DNA of 64,000 nt, taken from the NCBI GenBank assembly GCA_038250235.1, contig JBBSCO010000001.1:1-64000 (forward strand), read 5' to 3'. The position numbers and the translations under genes are program-made. Positions 36,580-45,399 of the stretch are shown piece after piece (position 1 is the first letter of the stretch; the number at the start of each line of letters is the position of its first letter). The DNA is from JAAUTS01 sp038250235 (GTDB taxonomy: Bacteria; Verrucomicrobiota; Verrucomicrobiia; Methylacidiphilales; JAAUTS01). The notes under the pieces were generated by a model that was given only the letters and a program-made list of their open reading frames with translations, did not search any database and was not told the DNA's origin.

Positions 36580-37854
36580 TCAGGCTGCTTCTTTGTCTTC
36601 CTTCTTACGGACAAGAGGCTGTTTCTGGCCTTCAACGGAGGCTCGGTTGATGGTGACTTCCACGATGTCCTGCTGGGAGGGCAGGTCATACATAACATCC
36701 CGCATGATGTTTTCCAAAAGGGCGCGGAGGGCCCGGGCCCCGGTGCCGCGGGTTTTGGCCTGTTGGGCCAGGGCTTTCAGGGCGTCCTTGGTGAAAACAA
36801 GGTTGATACCGTCCATGGCCATCAGCTTGCCGTATTGTTTGGTCAGGGCGTTCTTGGTGTCTTTCAGGACAGAAATCAGTTCAGCTTCGTTCAACTCCTG
36901 CAGGACACTGATGATCGGAAGTCGTCCAATGAATTCAGGAATCATGCCGAAGCGGAGCAGATCTTCGGGCTCAACTTTTAAGGCTGTTTCGCAAGAATCC
37001 TGATTAACCGCAGTAGAGGCCTGGCTAAAGCCCATGGAGCGCCCTCCAAGTCTGCGCTGGACGATATTTTCCAGCCCGATAAAGGCACCACCGCAGATGA
37101 AGAGGATATTTTCCGTATTGACCTGGATATATTCCTGGTGAGGGTGTTTGCGGCCCCCCTGCGGCGGAACATTGCAGACGCTACCTTCGAGGATTTTTAA
37201 AAGGGCCTGCTGAACCCCTTCACCGGAGACGTCGCGGGTGATAGAGACGTTTTCTGTTTTCTTTCCGATCTTATCAATTTCATCGATATAAACAATTCCG
37301 CGTTCCGCCCGTTTGACATCATAATCGGCATTCTGAAGAAGGCGCAGAATAATGGACTCAACATCTTCACCGACATACCCTGCCTCTGTCAGGGTCGTGG
37401 CATCGGCAATGCAGAAGGGAACATCCAGGATACGGGCCAGAGTTTTGGCCAGAAGTGTTTTTCCTGACCCGGTGGGACCGATAAGCACGATATTGCTTTT
37501 TTCCAGTTCGACATCGTCCTGTTCGGATGCAATCCCCGGCAGGGTGGTTGCTTTTTCCCGTTGGTGTTGAATGCGTTTGTAGTGGTTGTGTACGGCAACG
37601 GCGAGGGAACGTTTGGCGGAGTCCTGGCCGATGACATGACGGTCGAGCTCCATGCGGATCTCAGCCGGTTTGAGCATCCGGGGTTGGGAAGAATTGGCCG
37701 GCTCAATGTCGGTCAGTTCTTTGTCCAGGATATTTTTGCAGATATTGATGCAGCTGTCGCAAATGTAAACTCCCGGGCCCGCGATGAGTTTTTTCACTTC
37801 CGCGTGGCTCTTTCCGCAGAAAGAGCACATCGTCAGATTGTTGGGCCTGGCCAT
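36580..37854 (-). CDS. clpX: ATP-dependent Clp protease ATP-binding subunit ClpX
   Basis: AAA+ unfoldase that feeds substrates to ClpP. The N-terminal zinc-binding domain has Cys10, Cys13, Cys32 and Cys35. Walker A is IGPTGSGKT, Walker [11 protein letters not shown], and the pore-loop and ClpP-binding region is recognisable. The 424-residue length is standard. It is the last gene of the tig-clpP-clpX operon, beginning 12 bases after clpP, the classical arrangement in many bacteria. Confidence 0.97.
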   Translation of the reverse strand: MARPNNLTMCSFCGKSHAEVKKLIAGPGVYICDSCINICKNILDKELTDIEPANSSQPRMLKPAEIRMELDRHVIGQDSAKRSLAVAVHNHYKRIQHQREKATTLPGIASEQDDVELEKSNIVLIGPTGSGKTLLAKTLARILDVPFCIADATTLTEAGYVGEDVESIILRLLQNADYDVKRAERGIVYIDEIDKIGKKTENVSITRDVSGEGVQQALLKILEGSVCNVPPQGGRKHPHQEYIQVNTENILFICGGAFIGLENIVQRRLGGRSMGFSQASTAVNQDSCETALKVEPEDLLRFGMIPEFIGRLPIISVLQELNEAELISVLKDTKNALTKQYGKLMAMDGINLVFTKDALKALAQQAKTRGTGARALRALLENIMRDVMYDLPSQQDIVEVTINRASVEGQKQPLVRKKEDKEAA

Positions 37855-37866
37855 GGGGTTTACATC

Positions 37867-38505
37867 CTAGACTACCGGAGCGACTTGCTTTTTGGAGGCC
37901 ACGACGCTGTCTACCAGCCCGTAGATTTTGGCGTCTTCGGCCGACATGAAGCGGTCGCGGTCTGTATCTTTCTCCACCTGGTCGTAAGATTGACCGGTGT
38001 GGAAAGCCAGGATTTCATTGAGACGCTTTTTGGTGCGCAGGATTTCCTGGGCTTGGATGCTGATGTCTGTGGCCTGGCCTTGGGCACCGCCAAGAGGCTG
38101 GTGAATCATGATCCGGGCGTTGGGGAGGGCATAGCGTTTGCCTTTGGTTCCTGCTGCGAGCAGGACAGCGCCCATGCTGGCCGCCTGACCGATGCAATAA
38201 GTGCAGATATCACAGGTGACATACTGCATGGTGTCATAGATGGCCATGCCAGCGGTGACGTAGCCTCCGGGTGACTGGATGTACATGTGGATATCTTTTT
38301 TCGGATCTTCCATCTGCAAATAAAGCAACTGGGCCGTAATGGCATTCCCCACAAAATCATCAATCTGGGTGCCGAGAAAAATGACGCGGTCTTTCATAAG
38401 ACGCGAGAATACGTCCCATGTTTCGGTGCCACGCCCTGTTTGCTCCACGACCTTCGGGAGTATGTAGTTGTTTTGGATGGCGGTCAGATTGAGTGGTGAT
38501 TGCAT
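37867..38505 (-). CDS. clpP: ATP-dependent Clp protease proteolytic subunit ClpP
   Basis: Serine protease subunit of ClpXP. Catalytic Ser110 lies in [16 protein letters not shown] and His135 in [10 protein letters not shown]; the Asp is in the [10 protein letters not shown] region. The 212-residue length is normal. It lies between tig (ten-base gap) and clpX (12-base gap) in one operon. Confidence 0.97.
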   Translation of the reverse strand: MQSPLNLTAIQNNYILPKVVEQTGRGTETWDVFSRLMKDRVIFLGTQIDDFVGNAITAQLLYLQMEDPKKDIHMYIQSPGGYVTAGMAIYDTMQYVTCDICTYCIGQAASMGAVLLAAGTKGKRYALPNARIMIHQPLGGAQGQATDISIQAQEILRTKKRLNEILAFHTGQSYDQVEKDTDRDRFMSAEDAKIYGLVDSVVASKKQVAPVV

Positions 38506-38515
38506 AAACGTAAGA

Positions 38516-39811
38516 CTATTCAGTTATGGCGGATTGCAAGAGGAAATCTACAGTTTTACGATTGCGGATTTCGTCCTCAATCTGGTCGATGCCGTTGTTC
38601 TCCTGAAGCTGTTTGATCATTTTCTGGACGGGAACCTTTTCCTGCTGCGCGTAACCGTGGACAATTTCCAGGATCTCGTCAGATTTGACTTCGATTTTTT
38701 CCGCATCGGCAATCTGGGAAAGGATGAAACCGATCTTGACCTGTTCCTTGGCCGAAGTCTGGGCGGCGGCAAAAATGTCACCCTTGTGCTGTTCCAGCAT
38801 TTCCGGAGGGATGCCACGCATCTGGTTTTCGCGGACGATGTCATACACGGCACGCTGGGTCTGGTTCTGGACGGCCGATTCAGGCAGTTCAAAGGTGGTG
38901 TTATCCTTAAGCTGGTCTAGGATCTGCTTGACCTGTTCGGAACGTGCGCGCTGTTCTTTGTCACGGCCAATGTTTTCGCGGATACGGCTCTTCAATACTT
39001 CAGCGGTTGTCTTGGCCACTTTTTCGGCGATGGTGTCATCAAAGGCCGGAAGGATTTTTGCCTTTAGCTCGTCAATCTTCACTTGGTAGACGCCTTCCTT
39101 TCCACGGACGGGTTCCTGGGGAAAATCGTCGGCGAATTTAATCGTGACCGTTTTACTGTCGCCCACATTGGAACCGATCAGTTGCTTGCCGAAATCAGGA
39201 AGGAAAATACCGTCCTGGATGAGAAGCCAGAACTTTTCCTGCTTGTTCAGGTTCGGCACATCGGGAAGCAGTTCGCTGATGGGATTGCCCTCAACGGTTC
39301 CTTCATAGGAAATGATGGCAAAATCTTTCTCGGCAACGGGGCGACCCACGACGTCCTGATAATCGGCATTCTGGTCGAGGATATTGTTGATCACCTTTTC
39401 AACGTCTTCATCCGTGACTTCGCTGTCTGCTTTTTTGATTTTAAGACCCTTGTATTCGGGCAGGGAAAATTCGGGAGCCAAATCCACGATAGTGGAGAAG
39501 CTGAGGCTGACACCGCGTTTAAACTGAAGTTCTTCCACTTGGGGTGCGCTGATGACCTTGAGATTTTTGCTCTTCAGGGCTTCGCGATAGGCCCGGGGGA
39601 CGATCTTCTTTTTGACCTCTTCTTCAATGTCCTTGCTGTATTTTTTTTCCACCACGGAGCGGGGGGCTTTGCCAGCGCGAAAACCCTTGATCTGGGCCAT
39701 TTTTTGAAATTCGTCGGTAATCTTGTTCAACTCGGCGTCCACATCGCTGGCAGGCACTTCAATGCGCAGGCGGCGGCGGCAGGCTGACACTTCTTCAATG
39801 GCAATATTCAT
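38516..39811 (-). CDS. tig: Trigger factor (ribosome-associated chaperone)
   Basis: Ribosome-bound chaperone with peptidyl-prolyl isomerase activity. The order is N-terminal ribosome-binding domain with [16 protein letters not shown], a central FKBP-type domain (about residues 150-240, [14 protein letters not shown]) and a C-terminal helical arm domain. The ATG at 39811 (431 residues) is used; a TTG two codons earlier is less likely. It is the first gene of the tig-clpP-clpX operon. Confidence 0.95.
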   Translation of the reverse strand: MNIAIEEVSACRRRLRIEVPASDVDAELNKITDEFQKMAQIKGFRAGKAPRSVVEKKYSKDIEEEVKKKIVPRAYREALKSKNLKVISAPQVEELQFKRGVSLSFSTIVDLAPEFSLPEYKGLKIKKADSEVTDEDVEKVINNILDQNADYQDVVGRPVAEKDFAIISYEGTVEGNPISELLPDVPNLNKQEKFWLLIQDGIFLPDFGKQLIGSNVGDSKTVTIKFADDFPQEPVRGKEGVYQVKIDELKAKILPAFDDTIAEKVAKTTAEVLKSRIRENIGRDKEQRARSEQVKQILDQLKDNTTFELPESAVQNQTQRAVYDIVRENQMRGIPPEMLEQHKGDIFAAAQTSAKEQVKIGFILSQIADAEKIEVKSDEILEIVHGYAQQEKVPVQKMIKQLQENNGIDQIEDEIRNRKTVDFLLQSAITE

Positions 39812-39908
39812 AAGCAATACAACTTAGCGGACTGGGGGAGGAAAACCAGTGGAATGTTTGCACGCTTTTCACTGGGCGGAGGCGGGAAAAAGGTCTCAGA
39901 TAAGGTAC

Positions 39909-40904
39909 TTAAAGCTGGAATTCCAGGCCTTCCCCGTTGAGCAGGGCATGGATGAGTAGTTCTTTGATTTCATCGTCCAGTTCCACATTTTCCTCGGCAC
40001 TAACATGATCCAGAACAGCCATGATGTGCTGGTAGATTTTCTTTTGGTCGCCTGTGTCCATAACGGACGGATCAAGCTTGGTTCCCAGGGTGAAAAGTAG
40101 GTGACGTTTGTGTTCTTCCGTAAAGGCGATCTCCTCCACCTCTCTGCCTTCCTCAACCGGATGAGCACGCATGGAGAGTTTGGGTACTTTTTTGGTAGGG
40201 GAACGTTCGGGTGGAACAGGAGGAAGAGCTGATGTGGTAGCAGGTGGGGTTTTTTGGGGAAGCGGTTTTGCGGGCGGCAGGAGCACAGGAGGAGCTACAG
40301 GCGCTGCCGGTAAAGGCGGCGAAACGGGTGGGGTGGGTGTCTCGGATGGCAGCGAAAGACCCTCGGGAGCCGGGGGGGCGGAGACGTTCATTCCCTGACA
40401 GAGCTGGGTGAGCAGCTTGTATCGGATTTCGTCGCTGACCTGAAGCTGATCCAGAGCCATTTTTTCATCCACAAGCAATTGGATTTTGCGGGAGAGTGCC
40501 ATTTCGTGGCCGGGCAACAGGAGATCATTGCTGATATGTTGCGCCAGATAGGAGGCTACGACAGGCCGGAGTTTCTCCGCTGTCAGCTCTTCGGGTTCCG
40601 TTTTTGGAACAGGTTTTTGAACCGGCAATCCACTGTAAATATCGTTGATCAGACGTTCCAAAAGTCGAGGCTCCAAGCTAATTTGTTGTTCCCTCAATCG
40701 TTCGCCCACCAGGTGCTCCAAGGTGCTCCGAAGCTGTTGGTTTCTTCCGGCTTGAAACAATGAAAAAGAGATTTTGTGGGCTAAAAAGCCAGCCATCGAA
40801 CGCCTGAGCTGATTAAGATAGGCATCTTCAGATACTTTCACCTCGGAAGATGAGGGAGTCTCGGTAGGCTCTTCGTTGCTCATAGGATTGACTTGGATAA
40901 TCAT
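39909..40904 (-). CDS. Unknown cytoplasmic protein with three related helical units and a proline-rich linker
   Basis: A 331-residue protein without signal peptide or membrane segment. Three helical units of about 65 residues are visible: residues about 30-95 (ending LLERLINDIYSGLPV), about 107-172 (ending YKLLTQLCQGMNV) and about 262-331 (ending IKELLIHALLNGEGLEF). The shared pattern of a short helix, a long amphipathic helix and a Leu-Leu...Gly-Leu end recalls the all-alpha N-terminal region of CpaF-type secretion ATPases. Units two and three are joined by a proline-rich segment (about 173-245). No catalytic motif is visible. It lies 97 bp upstream of tig and divergent to the PotD-like gene. 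The ATG at 40883 is an alternative start. Confidence 0.75.
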   Translation of the reverse strand: MIIQVNPMSNEEPTETPSSSEVKVSEDAYLNQLRRSMAGFLAHKISFSLFQAGRNQQLRSTLEHLVGERLREQQISLEPRLLERLINDIYSGLPVQKPVPKTEPEELTAEKLRPVVASYLAQHISNDLLLPGHEMALSRKIQLLVDEKMALDQLQVSDEIRYKLLTQLCQGMNVSAPPAPEGLSLPSETPTPPVSPPLPAAPVAPPVLLPPAKPLPQKTPPATTSALPPVPPERSPTKKVPKLSMRAHPVEEGREVEEIAFTEEHKRHLLFTLGTKLDPSVMDTGDQKKIYQHIMAVLDHVSAEENVELDDEIKELLIHALLNGEGLEFQL

Positions 40905-41043
40905 GAAGAGCCGATTTACGTTGTAAATGCATAAATATCCGCCAAGTCATGGGTTCATTTAGTTTTTTAAAACGCTCTTTTATTTACCTTACGCTTCATC
41001 CTTGAGTCCTGGTTCGACGGGCATAAGCTGGGCAACAAGCATC

Positions 41044-42114
41044 ATGAAACGCGAGCGAGACAACAGGAAAAAGTGGTTTCTCTCTTTCGGCATGATCGGT
41101 CTGTTGGCTTTAACCCTCTTCCAAACAGCCTGCACCACGACCAGACCGGTTCTGCGTGTGCTTGCGTGGGAGGATTATATTGATCCCGGCCTCATAGTTG
41201 CTTTTGAAAAGAAATACGACTGCCGTGTGGTGGTGGATACCTATCAGACCAATAAGTCCGTTTACGCCAAACTGGAGGCGGGGCTTTCCGGATATGACAT
41301 GCTTATCACGAGCAGTTATATGGCTGCTATTATGGAGCGCGACGGAATGCTGGAAGAGCTGGATCAAACAAAAATCCCCAATCTGAAACACATCGACCGG
41401 GAGTATCTGCAACATCTGGCCCTGGATAAAACGATGGCCTACAGTGTTCCCTACATGCTTTCCAATACCGGCATTGCCTATTTGAAAAGCAAGGTTCCCG
41501 ACTTCAGGCCCAGTTGGGGCATGCTGGAAAGTGAGGATATCCGGGACAGAGCCACGTTGATGGATGACATGCGGGAGACGATGGGTGCGGCCCTGAAGTA
41601 TCTGGGTTACAGTCTGAATTCCCGCAACGAAGTGGAAATAGAAGAGGCGAAAAATCTGGTGCTAAAATGGAAGAAAACAGCTTCGCGTTTTGACAGCAGT
41701 TATTACAGGTTTGGGCTGGCTGCAGGGGAATTCATCCTGGTTCACGGATACAGCGGGGATGTGCTGCAGGTCATGGACAGAAACGAGGATATAATTTTTG
41801 TTCAGCCGGTGGAGGGCACCTCCATTTCCTGCGATGATCTGGTGATTCTCAAAAAAGCAAAAAACAAGGAACTGGCCTATGCCTTTATTGATTTCCTGCA
41901 TGAGCCAGCCCATGCGGCCCGGAACACCGCTTTTGTTTTTTACCTTTGCCCGAACCGGGCTTCCTACGAGCACCTTGCTGAAGACTTGCGGGGCAACAGC
42001 GCCTTGTTTGTTCCTGAAGAGGTTTTGCTTAAGAGCGAGATCATCCGGGATCTTGGCGAAGACAATAAAAAATACATCAAAGCCTGGGCAGAAATCAGAG
42101 TGCGGCAGCCCTGA
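41044..42114 (+). CDS. PotD/PotF-like polyamine-type substrate-binding lipoprotein
   Basis: Periplasmic solute-binding protein of the spermidine/putrescine group. The ATG at 41044 gives a basic N-terminus, a hydrophobic stretch and a lipoprotein-type cysteine (LTLFQTACTT), although the residue three before the Cys is Gln, a weak lipobox. The family pattern is clear: VLAWEDYIDPGLIVAFEKKY, KLEAGLSGYDMLITSSY, LSNTGIAYLKSK, and FILVHGYSGDVLQVMDRNEDI. The 356-residue length fits. No potABC permease or ATPase gene is adjacent, so it is an orphan binding protein here. Confidence 0.85.
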   Translation: MKRERDNRKKWFLSFGMIGLLALTLFQTACTTTRPVLRVLAWEDYIDPGLIVAFEKKYDCRVVVDTYQTNKSVYAKLEAGLSGYDMLITSSYMAAIMERDGMLEELDQTKIPNLKHIDREYLQHLALDKTMAYSVPYMLSNTGIAYLKSKVPDFRPSWGMLESEDIRDRATLMDDMRETMGAALKYLGYSLNSRNEVEIEEAKNLVLKWKKTASRFDSSYYRFGLAAGEFILVHGYSGDVLQVMDRNEDIIFVQPVEGTSISCDDLVILKKAKNKELAYAFIDFLHEPAHAARNTAFVFYLCPNRASYEHLAEDLRGNSALFVPEEVLLKSEIIRDLGEDNKKYIKAWAEIRVRQP

Positions 42115-42133
42115 TGTCTCTACTATCCGTGGG

Positions 42134-42592
42134 TCAATGGGGCCTGGCCTGGTAACGGACGCGGATGGTGAATCCAGTGGCCTCCCTGGTCAATGAGGAC
42201 TGCTTGTAGTAGGCGGACTGGTTGGGTGTAACCATGAGATTGGTCCATGCAGGCTCGCTTCCGGGTTCCGAGTAGAGAACGGTTCCGCTGCTGTTCCTGA
42301 ACAAGGTTTGTACCTGGATATAGACCACTTCATTGTTGGTTCGGTTCCGGAAAGGAACCTGCACTTGCATGTTTCCGGCAGGCGTGGTGCTGGTTGCCAC
42401 TGGAACATCGACCGAGAGGCTGCGTCGAAGGTCTTTATCCAGGAAAACAATGGGAAGTCCGCGGGCCTCAGGCTTTTGAGGCTCTGATTTGGGGGTGTAA
42501 GGACCGTGGGTGCAGGAGCTCATGACGACAAGGGCAAGAAGAAGCAGGCATGAGGTCGGGATCGTGGACAGGTGGCTCGGGATGGTTTTCAT
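42134..42592 (-). CDS. YcfL-like (DUF1425) lipoprotein
   Basis: Predicted outer-membrane lipoprotein of about 150 residues resembling E. coli YcfL. A signal with lipobox (LALVVMSSCTHG) is followed by an Ig-like beta domain with MQVQVPFRNRTNNEVVYIQV and LMVTPNQSAYYKQSS. The ATG at 42592 is two bases after the stop of the COG3014-like gene. In E. coli ycfL lies beside lpoB, and the same pairing here supports the assignment. Confidence 0.75.
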   Translation of the reverse strand: MKTIPSHLSTIPTSCLLLLALVVMSSCTHGPYTPKSEPQKPEARGLPIVFLDKDLRRSLSVDVPVATSTTPAGNMQVQVPFRNRTNNEVVYIQVQTLFRNSSGTVLYSEPGSEPAWTNLMVTPNQSAYYKQSSLTREATGFTIRVRYQARPH

Positions 42593-42594
42593 AA

Positions 42595-43824
42595 TCAATT
42601 CTTCAACCGTAAAAAGCGTATATTCAAGCGTTTTTCTTTCTTGGTATCTGTGACGTCTGCCAAGATGTAAGTATTCAAAACAGTTCCGCCTGCATCGAGT
42701 GTTTCGATCTGCACCGGAGTTTTAGGATCTGGCAGATTCAGGCTGAGCAGATAGATGGAGTGGGGAAGGTTGTCCCATTCACGTATATCGGCGGAAGGAT
42801 CGCTGGCGGCAGATGCTATGGCTGTGCCGATCGCAGCGAGTCCGAGCACACCGGCGGCGATACCGGAACGGTCGACCTGCGAAGCAACAATGGCTCCGGC
42901 TGCCAGTCCGACGGTGGCGCTTCCGGTGTCTTCTTTGAAGGACGCTTTATCGCCAAGGATATGGTCGACCTGACGGCCGCCCCTTGTGATTGCCTGAAAG
43001 AAAAGATTTTCGGCCGCAGCTGATTTCAGATGGGGTGCGGGGCTTGAGATCCGCAACTGCCTGGTGGCAGGGAGTTCCTCGCTGTAACGCAGCTGCTCGC
43101 CTTGGCGGCCTCCGCGGTATTTGATCGGACCTTTACCCACTTCCACCACGATCAGTGTGTTTGTCTGGGAGGAGGGCCAGGGAACCTCGCCCTGTTTGCT
43201 TTGAAAGGTGCGGGCTCTTTGACGGGCTGCATCCGCATCGGAAGGGAAACCGTTCAGATAAGAGGCCAGAGCCAGGGCGATTTCACTACCATACCAATCC
43301 CCGGAAAAGCCGGTCTGGTCATCTGCTGTGATATCCTGGATCTGCGAGCGTTTGAAACAGGCGGCGGCGTTTCCGAAGTCTTGGTCGTTCAAGTAGATCA
43401 GGCCCCGGTAAAAATAGAGGGCTGAACGTTCATGACTTTCGCCTTTGAACCACTTTTCCCGCTCTGCAACAAATTTGCTTTTGGCCCGCTTGGCCTGTTC
43501 TGCTCCCTCCTGTAGGGCTTCAACTTCGCGAATGGCCTGGTCGAAGGTTTCCTTGGCCAGATCGTAGCGTCCGATGCGGAGTGCTGAAAGGCCTGCCCGC
43601 ATGGCGTGAAGCACGGCGTTCTGCCTGCCCTGACTGTAGAGGGCTATATAATCGGCCCTGAGTTCCTCCGGGATGTTGCGTTGGGTCACGGTTTGCTCTG
43701 CGGAGGAGAGGGCTATGGGATCAATACGCGTGCCGGAGGCGGATCTGGGTGCCCCCGGACCCGCGCAGGAAATCAGAAGGCAGAGGGCCGATAGTGGAAG
43801 GGCGATGGCCGGATTGGGTTTCAC
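42595..43824 (-). CDS. COG3014-like predicted lipoprotein
   Basis: A 409-residue predicted lipoprotein (LSALCLLISCAGPG) with helical TPR-like repeats in the first half (YDLAKETFDQAIREVEAL, SALYFYRGLIYLNDQDFGNA) and a mixed domain containing two glycine/alanine-rich helices (GLAAGAIVASQ, AAGVLGLAAIGTAIASAA). It resembles the uncharacterised COG3014 group that accompanies ycfL and lpoB in some gammaproteobacteria. Function unknown; context suggests cell-wall synthesis. It starts three bases after the lpoB-like gene. Confidence 0.72.
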   Translation of the reverse strand: MKPNPAIALPLSALCLLISCAGPGAPRSASGTRIDPIALSSAEQTVTQRNIPEELRADYIALYSQGRQNAVLHAMRAGLSALRIGRYDLAKETFDQAIREVEALQEGAEQAKRAKSKFVAEREKWFKGESHERSALYFYRGLIYLNDQDFGNAAACFKRSQIQDITADDQTGFSGDWYGSEIALALASYLNGFPSDADAARQRARTFQSKQGEVPWPSSQTNTLIVVEVGKGPIKYRGGRQGEQLRYSEELPATRQLRISSPAPHLKSAAAENLFFQAITRGGRQVDHILGDKASFKEDTGSATVGLAAGAIVASQVDRSGIAAGVLGLAAIGTAIASAASDPSADIREWDNLPHSIYLLSLNLPDPKTPVQIETLDAGGTVLNTYILADVTDTKKEKRLNIRFLRLKN

Positions 43825-43827
43825 AAT

Positions 43828-44433
43828 CTAACGATAGACTCCACTTTCCCGGCCTTCTTTTTTGATCTCGTATTGGCTTTCCCAGATCAGAATGTCCTGA
43901 AAATCGACCAATTTGAAAGAGATGAGAAAATAATCACTGGAGCCCCTGCTGCTGGCGGTGGAGATGCCCTGCAGGTCAGCCGTAAGAATGTATTGGTAGG
44001 TGGCACCGACACGGTTGGTTCCGTCCTTACTGGCTCCGGCAACCGCTCCATTTTCGCGGAGTTTCTGTTCTTTGTTGTTGAGTTCGGAAGAGATGTCGCG
44101 GGCCAGGAATTGCACTTTCCCGTTGGCATATTGCATCAGGGAGCCGCGTAACTTGGTGGTGTAGAGATCTGTGTCGATGGGGCTGGAACTGCGGTTCGAG
44201 ACGGGGGTAATGATGATGACAGGAGGCTTGGGGGCCTTGGTGATCTGTGGGATATTGACAATGGATTGCGCTGCTTTTTGTGCAGCCATGGCTATATCCT
44301 GGGATTCAATCCCGGTGGTTTGAACAGTTCCCTGGGCGCCGGGATCCACATAACGGACGGAGGGTTCCGGTGCTGTGGCGCAACTGATAAAAAGGGGGAG
44401 GGATAACAGAGAGCTTAAAAGGGGTTTATTCAT
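43828..44433 (-). CDS. LpoB-like penicillin-binding protein activator lipoprotein
   Basis: A 201-residue predicted lipoprotein (LSLPLFISCATAP) similar in layout to LpoB, the outer-membrane activator of peptidoglycan synthase PBP1B. The C-terminal domain has PVIIITPVSNRSSSPIDTD, YQYILTADLQGIS and YFLISFKLVDFQDILIWESQ, the typical strand order, ending in EYEIKKEG-like residues. It is the first gene of a three-gene operon with the COG3014-like and YcfL-like lipoproteins. The ATG at 44433 is used. Confidence 0.78.
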   Translation of the reverse strand: MNKPLLSSLLSLPLFISCATAPEPSVRYVDPGAQGTVQTTGIESQDIAMAAQKAAQSIVNIPQITKAPKPPVIIITPVSNRSSSPIDTDLYTTKLRGSLMQYANGKVQFLARDISSELNNKEQKLRENGAVAGASKDGTNRVGATYQYILTADLQGISTASSRGSSDYFLISFKLVDFQDILIWESQYEIKKEGRESGVYR

Positions 44434-44572
44434 AGATTCAATCAAGAAGAGGTACTTAAGTCTGTCAAGAGGGTATGACGCCTAAAGGCTCCAGCTGATT
44501 CAAAGAAAATGGGTAGTGATCCTGTTCAGGATAGGATTGACCTTCTCCCACCGGGAATTATCACTGTTTTGT

Positions 44573-45322
44573 ATGCAACTTCTTATTCTCGCAGCCGGTT
44601 ACGCCACGCGTCTCTATCCTCTGACTCAAAATCAACCCAAACCGCTTCTGCCGGTCGGTGGCAAACCCATGATCAATCATGTTCTCGATCATCTTAGCGG
44701 GATTGAAGGCATCGAGCGTGTTTTGGTTGTGACGAACAATAAATTCATCAAACATTTTGAAGATTGGTCTGCCTCCTACGACAAGAAAGGCGCGACTTAT
44801 GACTTTAAGATCATCAATGATGGCTCCACTTCCGATGAAGATAAGCTGGGGGCCATTGGAGACATCAACCTGGTGATTGAACGCGAAAAGATTGAGGGGG
44901 ATTTAATGGTGGTGGCCGGTGATAATCTCTTCGACCAATCTCTGGTGGATTTTGGTCGGGCCTGCGCCGCGCAGAAAGCTCCCGTGCTTGGCGTTTATGA
45001 TGTGAATGACTGGGAGTTGGTCAAAAAATACAACAGCATTTCCGTGGACGACAAGGGTGTGATTACCCACTTTGAGGAAAAGTCCCCCAATCCCAAGAGC
45101 ACGCTCACCGGCATTGCGCTTTATTACTATCCTTCGACGGTGATTCCCCTGATCAAACAATACATTTTGGAAGGGAACAATCCCGACCAGCCTGGGCGTC
45201 TGGTGCAATGGCTTTATCTGCGTTTGCCCTTTTACACCTGGAAAGTTCCCGGTCAGTGGTTCGACATCGGCGGGAAAGAAAGCCTGGCCGAGGCTGATTC
45301 AATTTTTTCAAGAAAAGCATAA
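44573..45322 (+). CDS. Sugar-phosphate nucleotidyltransferase
   Basis: Nucleotidyltransferase of the glucose-1-phosphate thymidylyltransferase/uridylyltransferase family, which makes an NDP-sugar from a sugar 1-phosphate. The nucleotide-binding start LLILAAGYATRLYPLT is at residues 3-18, followed by QPKPLLPVGGKPM and VVAGDNLFDQ with the metal-binding Asp. WFDIGGKESLAEAD is near the end. The 249-residue length matches short monofunctional enzymes. The sugar and nucleotide specificity cannot be told. It diverges from the lpoB-like operon. Confidence 0.88.
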   Translation: MQLLILAAGYATRLYPLTQNQPKPLLPVGGKPMINHVLDHLSGIEGIERVLVVTNNKFIKHFEDWSASYDKKGATYDFKIINDGSTSDEDKLGAIGDINLVIEREKIEGDLMVVAGDNLFDQSLVDFGRACAAQKAPVLGVYDVNDWELVKKYNSISVDDKGVITHFEEKSPNPKSTLTGIALYYYPSTVIPLIKQYILEGNNPDQPGRLVQWLYLRLPFYTWKVPGQWFDIGGKESLAEADSIFSRKA

Positions 45323-45399
45323 GAAAACGGCCTGAGAATCAAAAACTCACCTGCCTGAGCGTCCAGGCATACGGCTTTAAAGAGGTCGGCAGGTTCTTA

